DNA of 46,515 nt, taken from Desulfotomaculaceae bacterium. Lineage in GTDB: Bacteria; Bacillota; Desulfotomaculia; Desulfotomaculales; Pelotomaculaceae. The notes under the pieces are model-generated. The model saw nothing but the letters and a program-made list of their open reading frames with translations. It had not been told where the DNA came from and ran no database searches. Position 1 is the stretch's first letter. Each line of letters starts with the position of its first letter. The stretch covers positions 17,453 to 63,967 of the forward strand of contig JAQVOH010000006.1 in the NCBI GenBank assembly GCA_028702695.1, in the 5' to 3' direction. The position numbers were made by a program, and so were the translations under genes. Below are positions 42,370-46,515 of this stretch, piece by piece.

Positions 42370-43257
42370 TTATTTAATCATCCATATATCTTCACAATGA
42401 GCGCGGCAGGGCTCTGTGTGAATCAGGACTTGCACACTCGGCAGTTGCGTACGGAGATCATCTTCAATGCGGTCACAGAGGGTATGCACAGCATCGATAT
42501 CCTTATATTTGGGGACAACCAGGTGCAGGTCAACATAGCGATCACTACCTGCTTTCCTCGTACGCAGGTCGTGGAACTCAATGTACTCTTCCGCATAGCT
42601 ATAAAGGATTTTCTGAATTAGTTTTTCCTCCGTGGGGGGCAAATTGGTATCCAGGATATTGCGTACTGATTCGCTGATCAGTTTGAAAGCGGCTTTAAAG
42701 ATCAGCAGGGCAACTGCAATAGCAATAATCGGGTCTAAAATGGTCAGACCGGTCAGGTAAATCGCTCCCAGACCGGCAAAAACGCCCATAGATGTGTAAA
42801 CATCTGTCATCAGGTGCCAGCCGTCGGCTGCCAGCGCGGGGGAATCCGTTTTCTTGGCGGTTTTTAACAGTTGCCGGGATATGAATAGGTTAACGACTGC
42901 TGAAATACCCATCACTCCGGCGCCCAGGCCGAGGTTTTCGATTTCCCCGCCCCCTTGTAGTTTGGGGATAGCATTATTTATAATCATAACGCCCGCAACT
43001 AGAATCAGGATGGCCTCAATAATGCTCGAAAGGTTCTCAAATTTGCCATGTCCGTAATTATGCCTCTCATCCGCCGGCTTGGCAGCGGTTCTTACGGCAA
43101 AGAAGGCAATTATAGCCGCCACCAGATCCAAGCTCGAGTGGATAGCCTCTGAAATGACACTAACGGCGCCCATAGAAAGACCAACGAAGAGCTTGCCCAG
43201 GGTCAGAAAAGTATTTGAACCTATCGACAGCAAAGCCACCTTAGCTTTTTCATCCAT
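42370..43257 (-). CDS. Cation diffusion facilitator (CDF) metal exporter
   Basis: This 295-aa protein has six membrane helices (about 1-205) and a C-terminal cytoplasmic domain. The metal-binding pattern is visible: HSSLDLVAA in helix II (about 41-49) and HLMTDVYTS in helix V (about 147-155), the HxxxD sites. HDLRTRKAGSDRYVDLHLVV (about 226-245) is the CDF C-terminal signature. It exports divalent metal (Zn, Fe, Mn or Co) in exchange for protons. ATG 43257 follows GAGAGGG. An elaborate repeat just upstream suggests metal-responsive control. Confidence 0.93.
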   Translation of the reverse strand: MDEKAKVALLSIGSNTFLTLGKLFVGLSMGAVSVISEAIHSSLDLVAAIIAFFAVRTAAKPADERHNYGHGKFENLSSIIEAILILVAGVMIINNAIPKLQGGGEIENLGLGAGVMGISAVVNLFISRQLLKTAKKTDSPALAADGWHLMTDVYTSMGVFAGLGAIYLTGLTILDPIIAIAVALLIFKAAFKLISESVRNILDTNLPPTEEKLIQKILYSYAEEYIEFHDLRTRKAGSDRYVDLHLVVPKYKDIDAVHTLCDRIEDDLRTQLPSVQVLIHTEPCRAHCEDIWMIK

Positions 43258-43284
43258 TGGATAACCCTCTCTTTAACGGAACGA

Positions 43285-43328
43285 TAACCATTCTTATTCT
43301 TATCAGTAACCATTCTCATTACTGATAA
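43285..43328 (-). promoter_or_regulatory. Operator-like repeats upstream of the CDF exporter
   Basis: TTATCAGTAA (43300-43309) and TTACTGATAA (43319-43328) are perfect 10-bp inverted arms separated by nine bases. Overlapping them, TAACCATTCTTAT (43285-43297) and TAACCATTCTCAT (43307-43319) are direct repeats spaced exactly 22 bp apart, two helical turns. The site is 30-70 bp before the start codon and is AT-rich with a Fur/ArsR-type look. The regulator is not in the window. Confidence 0.55.
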
Positions 43329-43511
43329 AATGATAAATGCCCCGACTCACACTTTAGGACGAGTGAAAGCCGTGGCAAATAGTAAATTGTATAAGAAGCC
43401 CTTGAAGTTGTACTTTTTATTTTATTTTATATCCTGGTTACTGTCAATCATAATATATGATACCAATATAATTTATGTTACCGGCATCCATCATTAAAGA
43501 CAAAATTTCTC

Positions 43512-43892
43512 CTAAAATATGTTAGTGAGATTGATGGCTCCTTTTTGAGGTATGTGTTTGATCATCTGCCTTATTTCTGAAAGCTGACCCAATGCCAGCG
43601 GAGCGTTTCTGGCGGCAATATATTCCTTGTTTTTGGCCATGGCGAAATCAATATTATCAATTTCCTGGTGGTCCAGTAATGCGGGCCACCATTTTCCTCT
43701 CCGGTCCCAGTTTTGTTCCAGTTCCTCGGTATGCTCTGAGGCGCTGTCCCAAAGCTCCCTGTTGATTTCCTCATGGATTTTGTCCACGTGAAGTAAAAGT
43801 TCATTGGCTGAGGCCGTGAGTTGGTGGTTGCTCCAAAAACCTAGGGCAATAACGAGAGCGAATATTGTAAGCAGCGTGGTTAGTAGCCTCAT
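43512..43892 (-). CDS. DUF4363 protein
   Basis: This 126-aa protein has one N-terminal membrane helix (about residues 3-22) and an outer helical domain with WDSASEHTEELEQNWDRRGKWW-like sequence, the DUF4363 pattern. These proteins are commonly encoded beside DUF421 membrane proteins, as here: it starts 29 bp after the DUF421 stop. Function is unknown. ATG at 43892 follows GGGGTCTAAG. Confidence 0.8.
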   Translation of the reverse strand: MRLLTTLLTIFALVIALGFWSNHQLTASANELLLHVDKIHEEINRELWDSASEHTEELEQNWDRRGKWWPALLDHQEIDNIDFAMAKNKEYIAARNAPLALGQLSEIRQMIKHIPQKGAINLTNIF

Positions 43893-43921
43893 CTTAGACC
43901 CCGTACCTTGTGTATTGGTGA

Positions 43922-44599
43922 TTACGTTTTTGATTTAACCTGATAGAAAAGCTTGCCTTGCGTGTCGAGGCTGGCAAACAGGACTTCCTTAAAGCTTTTG
44001 ATACCGAATTTATCCAACTCCGACTTGAGCCAGCCGGGCTTTAGCTGAGCCTTCTGCAAATTCTTATCCATGACCTGACCGTCAATGACCAGGGCCAGGG
44101 GCAACCCCTCATACCGTGTAGACAAATTCAAATCCTGGGGAACCAACTGCCTTTTTTGTGATTTTGGAATGACGCTTAAATGCCCCGAGGTTTCCAGGAT
44201 GGCAAATTCAACATCAGCAATGTCGGGAAAGTTTTTGGACCGCAACTCTTCCAGCAGGTCGTTTATGTTATAGCGCGATCTCTGCATTTCTTTTTCCACT
44301 ATTTTACCACCTTCAATTAAGACAACTGGCGTACCGCAGATAAAATCCCTGGCCTTTACGCTTTTTAAGGCAATATAGGACAATGCAACTTCAGCCACCA
44401 GCAGGGTCAGGATTGGCAGCAGGCCGCTTAGAAGGGGGATGCCGATATCCTGCATGGGGATGGCAGCCAGCTCGGAGAGCATGATGATAATGACAAGTTC
44501 GTAAGGCTGCAGCTGCCCGATTTGTCTTTTGCCCATAAGTCTCAAGACCACTACTACGACGGTAAACAAAATAAGTGTGCGAATAATCGTTAAGGTCAT
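43922..44599 (-). CDS. DUF421 (YetF/YcaP-like) membrane protein
   Basis: This 225-aa protein has three N-terminal membrane helices (to about residue 75), starting with LRLMGKRQIGQLQPYELVII, the DUF421 hallmark. A soluble domain follows, with RSRYNINDLLEELRSKNFPD and VEFAILETSGHLSVIPK (about 110-150). In Bacillus YetF-type proteins form part of the spore germination or membrane stress repertoire, but the role is not assigned here. It forms an operon with the DUF4363 gene downstream. Confidence 0.9.
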   Translation of the reverse strand: MTLTIIRTLILFTVVVVVLRLMGKRQIGQLQPYELVIIIMLSELAAIPMQDIGIPLLSGLLPILTLLVAEVALSYIALKSVKARDFICGTPVVLIEGGKIVEKEMQRSRYNINDLLEELRSKNFPDIADVEFAILETSGHLSVIPKSQKRQLVPQDLNLSTRYEGLPLALVIDGQVMDKNLQKAQLKPGWLKSELDKFGIKSFKEVLFASLDTQGKLFYQVKSKT

Positions 44600-44666
44600 A
44601 AGACCATTATTCCCACCCCTTGCTAATTTTACTAATTTGGCTTAAAACGCGTATCTTACGGCTTTT

Positions 44667-44885
44667 TTATTTGCGCCTCTTGAATAGGCCCAGGTTGATA
44701 GGGATAATGTTCGTTAAGCTTGGGGCAGGATCCACGTAATAGAGGAGCTTATTGCACTTCTGGCACAAGTAAATTTCTTTTTCTTCTTCGGGGATCCGGA
44801 TGGCTACCTCACCGCACAAGCACCTGGCTTCGTGTACCTGTTCTTTATTCTTTTTAACCTTAAGCCTGCCAAACAGGTCCAGCAT
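44667..44885 (-). CDS. Small zinc-ribbon-like protein, 72 aa
   Basis: Two cysteine pairs, CLC (about residue 22-24) and CQKC (about 41-44), suggest a small zinc-binding ribbon. Basic ends (KVKKNK and FKRRK) would suit binding to nucleic acid or protein. GGGAGG precedes the ATG at 44885. No family is recognised. It lies between the ferritin-like gene and DUF421 on the same strand. Confidence 0.65.
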   Translation of the reverse strand: MLDLFGRLKVKKNKEQVHEARCLCGEVAIRIPEEEKEIYLCQKCNKLLYYVDPAPSLTNIIPINLGLFKRRK

Positions 44886-44952
44886 ACAAAACCACCTCCC
44901 AAAAGAGCATCTAACTAAAATTTACCACAAAACAGCAATTATTGAAATACCT

Positions 44953-45420
44953 TCAGATTTCTTCATAGTAACTTCTCAACTCTATCAAATGCATTTTTTC
45001 TTCTTCAATCAAACCATACAGCAACTTGCGTCCACTCTCTGAACGGATGCGCGACAGTAGTTCATGATAGGCCAGGATGGCATCCTTTTCAGCCTGCACC
45101 CCAATGGCCAGGGCATCCTTCATGTTTCCAACTTTCCGGTCAGCCTGCCCCGGTTCCCCATCCACAGGGAAGATGTTTTCCTGCAAAACCGCGTTGAGGT
45201 AATCCGAGACCTCCGGTTCAAGGAATTCATCGTCGGCATAGCTCCCCAGGAGCTTTTGAAAAACCTTTACGTGTTCCTTTTCCTCATCAGCAAGTTTTAA
45301 AAATATCTGTCTGGCCCGTTCATCTTCCGTCCTGCCGGACATAGCGCTGTAAAACCTGGCTCCTTTTTCCTCTATACGCATGGCAACCCTGACTATTTCG
45401 CTGATTCTGGACGGTCCCAA
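44953..45420 (-). CDS. Ferritin-like/rubrerythrin-type diiron protein
   Basis: The 155-aa helical protein has ferritin-like carboxylate and histidine motifs in two halves: RIEEKGARFYSAM with DEEKEHVKVF (about 20-58), and QAEKDAILAYHEL with EEEKMHLIEL (about 112-147). The pattern ExxxxxFY...DExxH is that of rubrerythrin-type diiron sites, without a rubredoxin tail. It may reduce peroxide or store iron. I start at TTG 45420, six bases after GGGAGGT; a TTG at 45435 is upstream of that site. Confidence 0.82.
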   Translation of the reverse strand: MGPSRISEIVRVAMRIEEKGARFYSAMSGRTEDERARQIFLKLADEEKEHVKVFQKLLGSYADDEFLEPEVSDYLNAVLQENIFPVDGEPGQADRKVGNMKDALAIGVQAEKDAILAYHELLSRIRSESGRKLLYGLIEEEKMHLIELRSYYEEI

Positions 45421-45488
45421 CCGGATACCTCCCAAGTTTTAATATGTTATATTCATTTCCACTATTTACTTTCCTATCCGCTTTAGGG

Positions 45489-45995
45489 TTAATGCAAGTT
45501 CTCCTGTGAAGTGAGGCTGTCCCTCAGGATGTCAAGCAGTTGCACCAGCTCGACATTACTTTTGCAGTACATGGCCTGAACGGCCACTTTACTGGATAAC
45601 GCCCCCATGCCCTGACCTGCGTCGCGCACCAGCAAGGCCCTGGGCCGGAATCTCCCCATCTGGTCCATCCCAGCTGCAACGCCTTCCTCAATTAGCTGCC
45701 AGTCCGTCATTAAAACCACGTGGCTGCGCCTGGTTATAACCGGCAGGTACTCCCACATCTCCAGGGTAAAGCCGATGGCAACCACATCTTCTCCATCCCA
45801 ACCAATCTCCAGGGTAACCATATATTGATCATCATTTTGCATTGTCAATTCCCAGCTAAACCAGTAATCTATTTCTTCGCCTTCTTGAAACCTCTCAAAC
45901 AACACCGATAAATCCCGCTCCAGGGCCGGTACTACCAGAATCACAGCCTGTTCTGTCTCCCCGATAAATTCGGGAACGGCTATTTCTTTGTACAT
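45489..45995 (-). CDS. Hypothetical protein, 168 aa
   Basis: The protein is soluble, acidic and rich in Trp and Met (for example DYWFSWELTMQNDDQYMVTL). The middle is likely beta-rich and the end helical (VELVQLLDILRDSL). No motif or family is recognised. ATG at 45995 follows GGGGGTATGGGGT. It lies upstream of the ferritin-like gene on the same strand with a gap of about 70 bp. Confidence 0.65.
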   Translation of the reverse strand: MYKEIAVPEFIGETEQAVILVVPALERDLSVLFERFQEGEEIDYWFSWELTMQNDDQYMVTLEIGWDGEDVVAIGFTLEMWEYLPVITRRSHVVLMTDWQLIEEGVAAGMDQMGRFRPRALLVRDAGQGMGALSSKVAVQAMYCKSNVELVQLLDILRDSLTSQENLH

Positions 45996-46137
45996 ACCCC
46001 ATACCCCCTGTTAATAAATGCGGTCTCAGTCTCGTATAAGTTCTCGATCTGACATACAATTCCTGTTTAAAATAAAAATCTTTGCTCCTTTTCATCTCCT
46101 TACCAGGGGTTTATAATATAAACTGGGGTGTAAAAAA

Positions 46138-46440
46138 TTGACAGATAAAAAGTTAACCATCCTATCAGATTTAGAAAAGTTGACTAAAGAGAAGGCAGAA
46201 AATTTTCTTTCTCCATCTATCCACGGGCAGGTGAAAATAAAGGGGAAGTTCATCAGGGATGAAAACGGCAGGCTGGTCCCCATCCTGGTAAGAACCACCA
46301 GGGAAGGCACTCCCGTTCAAACCGTACGACTATCCGTCACGGACTTAAAGCCACCCGCACCCGAGCGTAATGGCAGGTGGGGAGGCTTGAAAAAGCTGCT
46401 CGGTAAGTTATTTAAAAAAAGAAGTGTCTGTAAAGGGTAA
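46138..46440 (+). CDS. Hypothetical protein, 100 aa
   Basis: This basic protein begins with a TTG start (TDKKLTILSDLEKLTKEKAE) and ends GGLKKLLGKLFKKRSVCKG, a strongly basic amphipathic tail that might touch membrane or nucleic acid. No domain is recognised. GGGGTG lies seven bases before the start, and TATAAT at 46112-46117 is a plausible -10. It is divergent from the 168-aa gene. The last 75 bases of the window hold nothing I can identify. Confidence 0.6.
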   Translation: MTDKKLTILSDLEKLTKEKAENFLSPSIHGQVKIKGKFIRDENGRLVPILVRTTREGTPVQTVRLSVTDLKPPAPERNGRWGGLKKLLGKLFKKRSVCKG

Positions 46441-46515
46441 TTGTAATAACCGAAAGCTAGTTGAGGATGAATGCTCAGCAATGTAGGCACTATTTCAATC
46501 GCAATTAATCCCTTT

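Noticed and set aside
1-46515. CRISPR array or restriction/defence island
   Set aside because: No regularly spaced repeats, cas genes, methylases or nucleases were found on either strand.

Overview
This 46.5-kb window reads as chromosome from an anaerobic, spore-forming Gram-positive bacterium. I favour a Peptococcaceae / Desulfotomaculum-Pelotomaculum type of Clostridia, but I infer this from gene content only. The signs are strong AGGAGG-type ribosome sites, frequent TTG and GTG starts, a YjcZ-like small sporulation protein, paired CoA-transferases, an acetate permease, an acetyl-CoA synthetase, a LarA-family enzyme and two NifU-type Fe-S scaffolds.

Layout. 1-4484: a phosphate unit (DUF47 plus PiT) behind a Pho-box-like repeat, a gamma-carbonic anhydrase, and a soluble GAF histidine kinase overlapping its NarL-type regulator. 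4491-9365: two divergent, paralogous CoA-transferase alpha/beta pairs around an 850-bp control region with palindromes, each closed by a terminator. 9379-16545: an acetate permease, a complete branched-chain amino-acid ABC transporter (livK-H-M-G-F plus a 103-aa tail gene) and an EamA exporter. 16656-22000: Fe-S, C_GCAxxG_C_C, DUF503, HAD, phosphoesterase and HflX genes. 22128-25450: clpB and hsp20, with a consensus sigma-A promoter and a CtsR-like operator at hsp20. 25580-32077: small membrane proteins, a CBS-CBS-ACT protein, an orphan AMP-binding C-terminal domain, acetyl-CoA synthetase, a LarA homologue and an omega-amidase-like nitrilase.

Most notable locus: 32137-32810 carries two tandem 73-aa NifU C-terminal-type genes. 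One has the usual CGGC motif. The other has an in-frame TGA exactly where the second cysteine codon should be. Its frame continues undisturbed to the same end point, and a bulged hairpin lies about 20 nt past the TGA. This looks like a selenocysteine-containing NifU scaffold beside its cysteine paralogue. Conventional ORF calling misses it.

Second notable locus: 34713-38801, downstream of tRNA-Leu(CAA), is an AT-richer cassette. It encodes a DUF2975 membrane protein, a small HTH regulator, an exosortase (Cys/Arg/His triad, exosortase K-like) and one 896-aa membrane protein ending in a DEPP + transmembrane + KKRK tail. It appears to be a dedicated protein-sorting system with one substrate, with its own promoter, operator-like palindrome and terminator. 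IS3-family transposase debris follows it.

39268-46515: small spore-type genes, a divergent Hsp20, moeA, a CDF metal exporter with an elaborate operator-like site, a DUF421/DUF4363 pair, a ferritin-like protein and several unassigned genes. A repeat with IS200/IS605-end-like hairpins occurs twice (17678 and 41859), with no transposase nearby.
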